Assembly (NCBI RefSeq): GCF_029227915.1
Contig: NC_079882.1
Location: 32,790,001-32,854,000 of the forward strand
Length of the DNA stretch: 64,000 nt
Direction: 5' to 3'
Source of the DNA: Hydractinia symbiolongicarpus
Taxonomy: Eukaryota; Cnidaria; Hydrozoa; Anthoathecata; Hydractiniidae
Below the pieces are notes generated by a model. The model was given only the letters and a program-made list of their open reading frames with translations, did not search any database and was not told where the DNA came from. Position numbers and translations under genes: made by a program. Below are positions 38,326 to 49,469 of the stretch, piece by piece (position 1 is the first letter of the stretch; each line of letters starts with the position of its first letter).

Positions 38326-41300
38326 TGGCCCGTATAGTCAAAAGTATACAAAGAAAGTACCCAGGGAGTAAACTCATTTCCCGAACGATTTTTTAAATTA
38401 TTTTTTCACCACTAAAACGCATGAGACTTGTAGTTTTCAAAAATGTTTTCATTTTTGATAAGACGCTAAATAAAAGCAGTTTACTCGCCGGCAAACGAAA
38501 ACCTGCGATTTCCCTAAATCCCGGACTCGGCCCGTATAGTCAAAAGTATGCAAAGAAAGTACCCAGGGAGTAAACTCATTTCCAGATCGATTTTTTAAAT
38601 TATTTTTTCACCACTAAAACGCATGAGACTTGTAGTTTTCAAAAATGTTTTCATTTTTGATGAGACGCTGAATAAAAGAAGTTTAATCGCCGGCAAACGA
38701 AAACTCGCGGTTTCCCGTAAATCCCGGCTTGGCCCGTATAGTCAAAAGTATACAAAGAAAGTACCCAGGGAGTAAACTCATTTCCCGAACGATTTTTTAA
38801 ATTATTTTTTCACCACTAAAACGCATGAGACTTGTAGTTTTCAAAAATGTTTTCATTTTTGATGAGACGCTGAATAAAAGAAGTTTAATCGCCGGCAAAC
38901 AAAACCCGCGATTTCCCGTAAATCCCGGTCTTGGCACGTATAGTCGAATGTATACAAAGAAAGTACCCTGTGAGTAAACCCATTTCCAGAACGATTTTTT
39001 AAATTATTTTTTCACCACTAAAGCCCATGAGACTTGTAGTTTTTAAAAATGTTTTCAATTTTGATGAGACGCTGAATAAAAGAAGTTTAATCGCCGGCAA
39101 ACGAAAACCCGCAATTTCCCGTAAATCCCGGCTTGTTCCGTATAGTCAAACGTATACAAAGAAAGTACCCAGGGAGTAAACTCATTTCGCGAACGATTTT
39201 TTAAATTATTTTTTCACCACTAAAACGCATGAGACTTGTAGTTTTCAAAAATATTTTCATTTTTAATGAGACGCTGAATAAAAGCAGTTTAATCGCCGGC
39301 AAACGAAAACCTGCGATTTCCCTAAATCCCGGACTCGGCCCGTATAGTCAAAAGTATACAAAGGAAGTACCCAGGGAGTAAACTCATTTCCAGAACGATT
39401 TTTTAAATTATTTTTGCACCACTAAAACGCATGAGACTTGTAGTTTTTTAAAAATGTTTTCATTTTTGATGAGACGCTGAATAAAAGCAGTTTAATCGCC
39501 GGCAAACGAAAACCCGCAATTTCCCGTAAATCCCGGGCTTGGCCCGTATAGTCAAAAGTTTACAAAGAAAGTACCCAGGGAGTAAACTCATTTCCCGAAC
39601 GATTTTTTATATTATTTTTTTACCACTAAACGCATGAGACTTGTAGTTTTCAAAAATATTTTCATATTTCATGGGACGCTGAATAAAAGAAGTTTAATCG
39701 CCGGCAAACGAAAATCCGCCATTTCCCGTAAATCCCGGTCTCGGCCGTATAGTCAAAAGTATACAAAGAAAGTACCCAGGGAGTAAACTCATTTCCCGAA
39801 CGATTTTTTAAATTACTTTTTCACCACTAAAACGCATGAGACTTGTAGTTTTTAAAAATGTTTTCATTTTTGATAAGACGCTGAATAAAAGAAGTTTAAT
39901 CGCCGGCAAACGAAAACCTGCGATTTCCCGTAAATCCTGGACTCGGCCCGTATAGTCAAAAGTATACAAAGAAAGTACCCAGGGAGTAAACTCATTTCCA
40001 GAACGATTTTTTAAATTATTTTTTCACCACTAAAACGCATAAGACTTGTAGTTTTTAAAAATGTTTTCATTTTTGATGAGACGCTGAATAAAAGAAGTTT
40101 AATCGCCGGCAAACGAAAACCTGCGATTTCCCGTAAATCTTGGACTCGGCCCGTATAGTCAAAAGTATACAAAGAAAGTACCCAGGGAGTAAACTCATTT
40201 CCCAAACGATTTTTTAAATTATTATTTCACCACTAAAGCCCATGAGACTTGTAGTTTTTAAAAATGTTTTCATTTTTGATGAGACGCTGAATAAAAGAAG
40301 TTTAATCGCCGGCAAACGAAAACCTGCGATTTCCCGTAAATCCCAGACTCGGCCCGTATAGTCAAAAGCATAGAAAGAAAGTACCCAGGGAGTAAACTCA
40401 TTTCCCAAACGATTTTTTAAATTATTTTTCCACCACTAAAACGCATGAGACTTGTAGTTTTCAAGAATGTTTTCATATTTGATGAGACGCTGAATAAAAG
40501 CAGTTTAATCGCCAGGAAACGAAAACCCGCGATTTCCCGTAAATCCCGGGCTTGGCACGTATAGTCGAATGTATACAAAGAAAGTACCCTGTGAGTAAAC
40601 TCATTTCCAGAAAGGTTTTTTAAATTATTTTTTCACCACTAAAACGCATAAGACTTGTAGTTTTTAAAAATGTTTTCATTTTTGATGATACGCCGAATAA
40701 AAGCAGTTTAATCGCCGGCAAACGAAATCCCGCGATTTCCCGTAAATCCCGGGCTTGGCCCGTATAGTCAAAAGTATACAAAGAAAGTACCCAGGGAGTA
40801 AACTCATTTCCCGAACGATTTTTTAAATTATTTTTTCACCACTAAAACGCATGAGACTTGTAGTTTTTAAAAATGTTTTCATTTTTAATAAGACGCTGAA
40901 TAAAAGAAGTTTAATCGCCGGCAAACGAAAATCCGCCATTTCCCGTAAATCCCGGTCTCGGCCGTATAGTCAAAAGTATACAAAGAAAGTACCCAGGGAG
41001 TAAACTCATTTCCCGAACGATTTTTTAAATTACTTTTTCACCACTAAAACGCATGAGACTTGTAGTTTTTAAAAATGTTTTCATTTTTGATAAGACGCTG
41101 AATAAAAGAAGTTTAATCGCCGGCAAACGAAAACCTGCGATTTCCCGTAAATCCTGGACTCGGCCCGTATAGTCAAAAGTATACAAAGAAAGTACCCAGG
41201 GAGTAAACTCATTTCCAGAACGATTTTTTAAATTATTTTTTCACCACTAAAACGCATAAGACTTGTAGTTTTTAAAAATGTTTTCATTTTTGATGAGACG

Positions 41301-41844
41301 CTGAATAAAAGCAGTTTAATCGCCAGGAAACGAAAACCCGCGATTTCTCGTAAATCCCGGGCTTGGCCCGTATAGTCAAAAGTATACAAAGAAAGTACCA
41401 AGGGAGTAAACTCATTTCCCAAACGATTTTTTAAATTATTATTTCACCACTAAAACCCATGAGACTTGTAGTTTTCAAGAATGTTTTCATTTTTGATGGG
41501 ACGCTGAATAAAAGCAGTTTAATCGCCGGCAAACGAAAACCTGCGATTTCTCGTAAATCCCGGACTCGGCCCGTATAGTCAAAAGTATACAAAGAAAGTA
41601 CCCAGGGAGTAAACTCATTTCCAGAACGATTTTTTAAATTATTTTTTCACCACTAAAACGCATAAGACTTGTAGTTTTTAAAAATGTTATCATTTTTGAT
41701 GAGACGCTGAATAAAAGAAGTTTAATCGCCGCCAAACGAAAACCCGCGATTTCCCGTAAATCACGGGCTTGGTCCGCATAGTCAAAAGTATACAAAGAAA
41801 GTACCCAGGGAGTAAACTCATTTCCAGAACGATTTTTTAAATTA
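38326..41844 (+). repeat. Rearranged left-arm monomers leading to the inversion
   Basis: Contains one-off monomers (GATAAGACGCTAAATAAAAG with TTTACTCGCC, GTATGCAAAG, TTTTTGCACC) and then a partial copy of the 35.6-37 kb region at an offset of 3,850 bp. The offset drops to about 3,646 bp after one monomer is lost near 40.1 kb. The ATCCGCCATTTCCC monomer occurs at about 39.71 kb and again about 1,217 bp later. The last full monomer start is CATAAGAC at 41661. The array then breaks at monomer base 183. Confidence 0.75.
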
Positions 41845-41854
41845 CCTCTTTCAT
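41835..41854. other. Orientation-switch breakpoint
   Basis: Up to 41844 the sequence is forward satellite ending TTTTTTAAATTA, about base 183 of the monomer. From 41845 it reads CCTCTTTCATTAAGCG, which is reverse-complement satellite starting at about base 60 of a CTTAATGAAAGAGG-type monomer. At most one base (A) is shared between the two parents at the joint, and no filler is present. The flanking monomers on both sides carry the TTATTATTTCACC/CCCATGAG subtype, so the break lies within one local population. An 89-codon open frame on the minus strand (41634-41903) crosses the joint and is fortuitous. Confidence 0.93.
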
Positions 41855-42204
41855 TAAGCGTCTCATCAAAAATGAAAACATTTTTAAAAACTACAAGTCT
41901 CATGGGCTTTAGTGGTGAAATAATAATTTAAAAAATCGTTCGGGAAATGAGTTTACACCCCGGGTACTTTCTTTGTATACTTTTGACTATACGGGCCGAG
42001 TCCGGGATTTACGGGAAATCGCAGGTTTTCGTTTGCCGGCGATTAAACTTCTTTTATTCAGCGTCTCATCAAAAATGAAAACAATTTTGAAAACTACAAG
42101 TCTCATGCGTTTTAGTGGTGAAAAAGAAATTTAAAAAATCGTTCGGGAAATGAGTTTACTTCCTGGGTACTTTCTTTGTATACATTCGACTATACGGGCC
42201 AAGC

Positions 42205-43828
42205 CCGGGATTTACGGGAAATCGCGGGATTTCGTTTTACGGCGATTAAACCTCTTTTATTAAGCGTCTCATCAAAAATGAAAACATTTTTAAAAACTAC
42301 AAGTCTTATGGGCTTTAGTGGTGAAATAATAATTTAAGAAATCGTTCGGGAAATGAGTTTACACCCCGGGTACTTTCTTTGTATACTTTTGACTAAACGG
42401 GCCGAGTCCGGGATTTACGGGAAATCGCAGGTTTTCGTTTGCCGGCGATTAAACTTCTTTTATTCAGCGTCTCATCAAAAATGAAAACATTTTTGAAAAC
42501 TACAAGTCTCATGCGTTTTGGTGTTGAAAAAATAATTTAAAAAATCGTGTTGGAAATGAGTTTACTCCCTGCGTACTTTCTTTGTATACTTTTGACTATA
42601 CGGGCCGAGTCCGGGATTTACGGGAAGTCGCGGGTTTTCGTTTGCCGGCGATTAAACTTCTTTTATTCCGCGTCTCATCAAAAATGAAACTATTTTTAAA
42701 TACTACAAGTCTCATGGGCTTTAGTGGTGAAATAATAATTTACAAAATCGTTCGGGAAATGCGTTTACACCCTGGGTACTTTCTTTGTATTTTTTTGACT
42801 ATGCGGGCCGAGTCCGGGGTTTACGGGAAATGGCGGGTTTTCGTTTGCCGGCGATTAAACTTCTTTTATTTAGCGTCTCATCAAAAATGAAAACATTTCT
42901 GAAAACTACAAGTCTCAAGCGTTTTAGTGGTGAAAAGATAATTTAAAAAATCGTTTTGGAAATGAGTTTACTTCCTGGGTACTTTCTTTGTATACATTCA
43001 ACTATACAGGCCAAGCCCGGGATTTACGGGAAATCGCGGGATTTCGTTTTACGGCGATTAAACCTCTTTTATTAAGCGTCTCATCAAAAATGAAAACATT
43101 TTTAAAAACTACAAGTCTCATGGGCTTTAGTGGTGAAATAATAATTTAAGAAATCGTTCGGGAAATGAGTTTACACCCCGGGTACTTTCTTTGTATACTT
43201 TTGACTAAACGGGCCGAGTCCGGGATTTACGGGAAATCGCAGGTTTTCGTTTGCCGGCGATTAAACTTCTTTTATTCAGCGTCTCATCAAAAATGAAAAC
43301 ATTTTTGAAAACTACAAGTCTCATGCGTTTTGGTGTTGAAAAAATAATTTAAAAAATCGTGTTGGAAATGAGTTTACTCCCTGCGTACTTTCTTTGTATA
43401 CTTTTGACTATACGGGCCGAGTCCGGGATTTACGGGAAGTCGCGGGTTTTCGTTTGCCGGCGATTAAACTTCTTTTATTCCGCGTCTCATCAAAAATGAA
43501 ACTATTTTTAAATACTACAAGTCTCATGGGCTTTAGTGGTGAAATAATAATTTACAAAATCGTTCGGGAAATGCGTTTACACCCTGGGTACTTTCTTTGT
43601 ATTTTTTTGACTATGCGGGCCGAGTCCGGGGTTTACGGGAAATGGCGGGTTTTCGTTTGCCGGCGATTAAACTTCTTTTATTTAGCGTCTCATCAAAAAT
43701 GAAAACATTTCTGAAAACTACAAGTCTCAAGCGTTTTAGTGGTGAAAAGATAATTTAAAAAATCGTTTTGGAAATGAGTTTACTTCCTGGGTACTTTCTT
43801 TGTATACATTCAACTATACAGGCCAAGC
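42205..43828 (-). repeat. Tandem pair of 812-bp (4-monomer) units
   Basis: Two consecutive near-identical units. Marks 812 bp apart are GTGTTGGAAATG (about 42547 and 43359), GTATTTTTTTGACTATGCGG (about 42788 and 43600) and CAACTATACAGGCC. The one-base changes seen include TCTTATGGGC against TCTCATGGGC, and ACGGCGATT against CCCGGCGATT at the edges. The 102-codon open frames at 42582 and 43394 are two images of one satellite reading frame. Confidence 0.83.
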
Positions 43829-44119
43829 CCGGGATTTACGGGAAATCGCGGGATTTCGTTTCCCGGCGATTAAACCTCTTTTATTAAGCGTCTCATCGAA
43901 AATGAAAACATTTCTAAAAACTACAAGTCTCATGGGCTTTAGTGGTGAAATAATAATTTAAAAAATCGTTCGGGAAATGAGTTTACACCCCGGGTACTTT
44001 CTTTGCATACTTTTGACTATACGGGCCAAGTCCGGGATTTACGGGAAATCGCAGGTTTTCGTTTGCCGGCGATTAAACTTCTTTTATTCAGCGTCTCATC
44101 AAAAATGAAAACATTTTTG

Positions 44120-46147
44120 AAAACTACAAGTCTCATGCGTTTTAGTGGTGAAAAAAAATTTAAAAAATCGTTCGGGAAATGAGTTTACTTCCTGCGTACT
44201 TTCTTTGTATACATTCGACTATACGGGCCAAGCCCGGCATTTACGGGAAATCGCGGGATTTCGCTTACCGGCGATTAAACCTCTTTTATTAAGCGTCTCA
44301 TCAAAAATGAAAACATTTTTGAAAACTACAAGTCTCATGCGTTTTAGTGATGAAAAAATAATTTAAAAAATCGTTTGGGAAGTGAGTTTACTCCCTATGT
44401 ACTTTCTTTGTATACTTTTGACTATACGGGCCGAGTCCAGGATTTACGGGAAGTCGCGGGTTTTCGTTTGCCGGCGATTAAACTTCTTTTATTCAGCGTC
44501 TCATCAAAAATGAAACTATTTTTAAATACTACAAGTCCCATGGGCTTTAGTGGTGAAATAATAATTTAAAAAATCTTTCGGGAAATGAGTTTACACCCTG
44601 GGTACTTTCTTTGTATACTTTTGACTATGCGGTCCGAGTCCGGGGTTTACGGAAAATGGCGGGTTTTCGTTTGCCGGGGATTAAACTTCTTTTATTTAGC
44701 GTCTCATCAAAAATGAAAACATTTTTGAAAACTACAAGTCTCATGCGTTTTAGTGGTAAAAAAATAATATAAAAATTCGTTCGGGAAATGAGTTTACTCA
44801 CTGGGTACTTTCCTTGTATACTTTTGACTATACGGGCCGAGTCCGGGATTTACTTGAAATCGCAGGTTTTTGTTTGCCGGCGATTAAACTTCTTTTATTC
44901 AGCGTCTCATCAAAAATGAAAACATTTTTAAAAACTACAAGTCTCATGGGCTTTAGTGGTGAAATAATAATTTAAAAAATCGTTTGGGAAATGAGTTTAC
45001 TCCCTGGGTACTTTCTTTGTATACTTTTGACTATACGGGCCGAGTCCGGGATTTACGGGAAATCGCAGGTTTTCGTTTGCCGGCGATTAAACTTCTTTTA
45101 TTCAGCGTCTCAACAAAAATAAAAACATTTTTGAAAACTACAAGTCTCATGCGTTTTAGTGGTGAAAAAAAATTTAAAAAATCGTTCGGGAAATGAGTTT
45201 ACTTCCTGCGTACTTTCTTTGCATACATTCGACTATACGGGCCAAGCCCGGCATTTACGGGAAATCGCGGGATTTCGCTTACCGGCGATTAAACCTCTTT
45301 TATTAAGCGTCTCATCAAAAATGAAAACATTTTTGAAAACTACAAGTCTCATGCGTTTTAGTGATGAAAAAATAATTTAAAAAATCGTTTGGGAAGTGAG
45401 TTTACTCCCTATGTACTTTCTTTGTATACTTTTGACTATACGGGCCGAGTCCAGGATTTACGGGAAGTCGCGGGTTTTCGTTTGCCGGCGATTAAACTTC
45501 TTTTATTCAGCGTCTCATCAAAAATGAAACTATTTTTAAATACTACAAGTCCCATGGGCTTTAGTGGTGAAATAATAATTTAAAAAATCTTTCGGGAAAT
45601 GAGTTTACACCCTGGGTACTTTCTTTGTATACCTTTGACTATGCGGTCCGAGTCCGGGGTTTACGGAAAATGGCGGGTTTTCGTTTGCCGGGGATTAAAC
45701 TTCTTTTATTTAGCGTCTCATCAAAAATGAAAACATTTTTGAAAACTACAAGTCTCATGCGTTTTAGTGGTAAAAAAATAATATAAAAATTCGTTCGGGA
45801 AATGAGTTTACTCACTGGGTACTTTCCTTGTATACTTTTGACTATACGGGCCGAGTCCGGGATTTACTTGAAATCGCAGGTTTTTGTTTGCCGGCGAATA
45901 AACTTCTTTTATTCAGCGTCTCATCAAAAATGAAAACATTTTTAAAAACTACAAGTCTCATGGGCTTTAGTGGTGAAATAATAATTTAAAAAATCGTTTG
46001 GGAAATGAGTTTACTCCCTGGGTACTTTCTTTGTATACTTTTGACTATACGGGCCGAGTCCGGGATTTACGGGAAATCGCAGGTTTTCGTTTGCCGGCGA
46101 TTAAACTTCTTTTATTCAGCGTCTCAACAAAAATAAAAACATTTTTG
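44120..46147 (-). repeat. Tandem pair of 1,014-bp (5-monomer) units
   Basis: Bases about 44120-45133 and 45134-46147 are consecutive copies, marked by CGGCATTTACGGG, TTTCGCTTACCGG, TTTAGTGATGAAAAAATAA, TCCCTATGTAC, GCGGTCCGAG and GCCGGGGATTAAAC. Few differences are visible (GTATAC against GCATAC; GGCGATTAAAC against GGCGAATAAAC). The 46.0-46.15 kb end carries AAGTCATATGCG, which recurs near 49.2 kb. Confidence 0.83.
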
Positions 46148-46404
46148 AAAACTACAAGTCATATGCGTTTTAGTGGTGAAGAAATAATTTAAAAATTCGT
46201 TAGGGAAATGAGTTTACTCCCTGGGTACTTTCTTTGTATACTTTTGACTATACGGGCCGAGTACGGGATTTACGGGAAATTGCAGGTTTTCGTTTGCCGG
46301 CGATTAAACTTCTTGTATTCAGCGTCTCATCAAAAATGAAAACATTTTTGAGAACTACAAGTCTCATGCGTTTTAGTGGTGACAAAATAATTTAAAAATT
46401 CGTT

Positions 46405-48647
46405 CGGGAAATGAGTTTACTCACTGGGTGCTTTCCTTGTATACTTTTAACTATACGGGCCGAGTCCGGGATTTACGGGAAATCGCGGGTTTTCGTTTGC
46501 CGGCGATTAAACTTCTTTTATTCAGCGTCTCATCAAAAATGAAAACATTTTTAAAAACTACAAGTCTCATGCGTTTTAGTGGTAAAATAATAATATAAAA
46601 ATTCGTTCAGGAAATGAGTTTACTCACTGGGTACTTTCCTTGTATACTTTTGACTATACGGGCCGAGTCCGGGATTTACGGGAAATCGCAGGTTTTCGTT
46701 TGCAGGCGATTAAACTTCTTTTATTCAGCGTCTCACCAAAAATGAAAACATTTTTGAAAACTACAAGTCTCATGCGTTTTAGTGGTGAAAAAATAATTTC
46801 AAAAATCGTTCGGGAAATGAGTTTACACCCTGGGTACTCTCTTTGTATACTTTTGACTATACGGGCCAAGCCCGGGATTTACGGGAAATCGCGTGTTTTT
46901 GTTTGCTGGCGATTAAACTTCTTTTATTCAGCGTCTCATCAAAAATAAAAACATTTTTGAAAACTACAAGTCTCATGCGTTTTAGTGGTGAAAAAATAAT
47001 TTAAAAAATCGTTCGGGAAATGAGTTTACTCCCTGGGTACTTTCTTTGTATACTTTTGACTATACGGGCCAAGCCGGGATTAACGGGAAATCGCGGGTTT
47101 TCGTTTGCCGGCGATTAAACTTCTTTTATTCAGCGTCTCATCAAAAATGAAAACATTTTTAAAAACTACAAGTCTCATGCGTTTTAGTGATGAAAAAATA
47201 ATTTAAAAAATCGTTTGGGAAGTGAGTTTACTCCCTATGTACTTTCTTTGTATACTTTTGACTATACGGGCCGAGTCCGGGATTTACGGGAAGTCGCGGG
47301 TTTTCGTTTGCCGGCGATTAAACTTCTTTTATTCAGCGTCTCATCAAAAATGAAACTATTTTTAAATACTACAAGTCCCATGGGCTTTAGTGGTGAAATA
47401 ATAATTTAAAAAATCGTTCGGGAAATGAGTTTATTCACTGGGTGCTTTCCTTGTATACTTTTAACTATACGGGCCGAGTCCGGGATTTACGGGAAATCGC
47501 GGGTTTTCGTTTGCCGGCGATTAAACTTCTTTTATTCAGCGTCTCATCAAAAATGAAACTATTTTTAAATACTACAAGTCCCATGGGCTTTAGTGGTGAA
47601 ATAATAATTTAAAAAATCGTTCGGGAAATGAGTTTACTCACTGGGTGCTTTCCTTGTATACTTTTAACTATACGGGCCGAGTCCGGGATTTACGGGAAAT
47701 CGCGGGTTTTCGTTTGCCGGCGATTAAACTTCTTTTATTCAGCGTCTCATCAAAAATGAAAACATTTTTAAAAACTACAAGTCTCATGCGTTTTAGTGGT
47801 AAAATAATAATATAAAAATTCGTTCAGGAAATGAGTTTACTCACTGGGTACTTTCCTTGTATACTTTTGACTATACGGGCCGAGTCCGGGATTTACGGGA
47901 AATCGCAGGTTTTCGTTTGCAGGCGATTAAACTTCTTTTATTCAGCGTCTCACCAAAAATGAAAACATTTTTGAAAACTACAAGTCTCATGCGTTTTAGT
48001 GGTGAAAAAATAATTTAAAAAATCGTTCGGGAAATGAGTTTACACCCTGGGTACTCTCTTTGTATACTTTTGACTATACGGGCCAAGCCCGGGATTTACG
48101 GGAAATCGCGTGTTTTTGTTTGCTGGCGATTAAACTTCTTTTATTCAGCGTCTCATCAAAAATAAAAACATTTTTGAAAACTACAAGTCTCATGCGTTTT
48201 AGTGGTGAAAAAATAATTTAAAAAATCGTTCGGGAAATGAGTTTACTCCCTGGGTACTTTCTTTGTATACTTTTGACTATACGGGCCAAGCCGGGATTAA
48301 CGGGAAATCGCGGGTTTTCGTTTGCCGGCGATTAAACTTCTTTTATTCAGCGTCTCATCAAAAATGAAAACATTTTTAAAAACTACAAGTCTCATGCGTT
48401 TTAGTGATGAAAAAATAATTTAAAAAATCGTTTGGGAAGTGAGTTTACTCCCTATGTACTTTCTTTGTATACTTTTGACTATACGGGCCGAGTCCGGGAT
48501 TTACGGGAAGTCGCGGGTTTTCGTTTGCCGGCGATTAAACTTCTTTTATTCAGCGTCTCATCAAAAATGAAACTATTTTTAAATACTACAAGTCCCATGG
48601 GCTTTAGTGGTGAAATAATAATTTAAAAAATCGTTCGGGAAATGAGT
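46405..48647 (-). repeat. Duplication at 1,217-bp (6-monomer) spacing
   Basis: About 1.03 kb at 46405-47430 recurs at about 47622-48647. Marks are CACTGGGTGCTTTCC, GTTTGCAGGCG (46698 and 47915), GTGTTTTTGTTTGCTGG, CCGGGATTAACGGG and TTTAGTGATG. The roughly 190 bases between the copies are one further monomer of the CACTGGGTGC type. Confidence 0.78.
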
Positions 48648-49469
48648 TTACACCCTGGGTACTTTCTTTGTATACTTTTGACTATGCGGGCCGAGTCCGG
48701 GGTTTACGGGAAATGGCGGGTTTTCGTTTGCCGGGGATTAAACTTCTTTTATTTAGCGTCTCATCAAAAATGAAAACATTTTTGAAAACTACAAGTCTCA
48801 TGCGTTTTAGTGGTAAAAAAATAATATAAAAATTCGTTTGGGAAATGAGTTTACTCACTGGGTACTTTCCTTGTATACTTTTGACTATACGGGCCGAGTC
48901 CGGGATTTACTTGAAATCGCAGGTTTTCGTTTGCCGGCGATTAAACTTCTTTTATTCAGCGTCTCATCAAAAATGAAAACATTTTTAAAAACTACAAGTC
49001 TCATGGGCTTTAGTGGTGAAATAATAATTTAAAAAATCGTTTGGGAAATGAGTTTACTCCCTGGGTACTTTCTTTGTATACTTTTGACTATACGGGCCGA
49101 GTCCGGGATTTACGGGAAATCGCAGGTTTTCGTTTGCCGGCGATTAAACTTCTTTTATTCAGCGTCTCAACAAAAATAAAAACATTTTTGAAAACTACAA
49201 GTCATATGCGTTTTAGTGGTGAAGAAATAATTTAAAAATTCGTTAGGGAAATGAGTTTACTCACTGGGTACTTTCCTTGTATACATTTGACTATATGGGA
49301 CGAGACCGGGATTTACGGAAAATTGCGGGTTTTTGTTTGCCGGCGACTAAACTTCTTTTATTCAGCGTCTCATCAAAAATGAAAACATTTTTAAAAACTA
49401 CAAGTCTCATGGGCTTTAGTGGTGAAATAATAATTTAAAAAATCGTTTGGGAATTGAGTTTACTCCCTG
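48648..49469 (-). repeat. Transitional right-arm monomers
   Basis: Four monomers mixing marks of the flanking blocks: GATTTACTTGAAATCG, also in the 5-monomer units upstream; AAGTCATATGCG; and one private monomer with CTATATGGGACGAGACC and GGCGACTAAAC near 49.3 kb. No block boundary other than these monomer changes is visible. Confidence 0.65.

Larger units (their letters stand above)
1..41844 (+). repeat. Left arm of ~202-bp satellite array, forward orientation
   Basis: About 206 head-to-tail monomers of 202-203 bp fill this interval with no interruption by other sequence. Successive CATGAGAC/CATAAGAC starts lie at 151, 354, 556 and 759, which gives the period directly. All monomers face the same way. 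Variants fall into recurring subtypes: a CATAAGAC type with GTAGGTTTT; a type with CGGCGTTTTCCCG and CCGGGGCTTGG; a type with GCAGTTTAATC and CGGACTCGG; a GGCACG type regularly followed by a CCCATGAG type; and a GGAAAACG type with TTTCCTG and TTGGTCCG. Subtype order repeats imperfectly, so the arm has higher-order structure. The start of the window is inside a monomer. The location (centromeric or other heterochromatin) is inferred from architecture only. Confidence 0.97.

Noticed and set aside
41634-41903. 89-codon open frame spanning the inversion joint as a novel fusion gene
   Set aside because: It is a chimera of two satellite frames created by the break, with no supporting signal.
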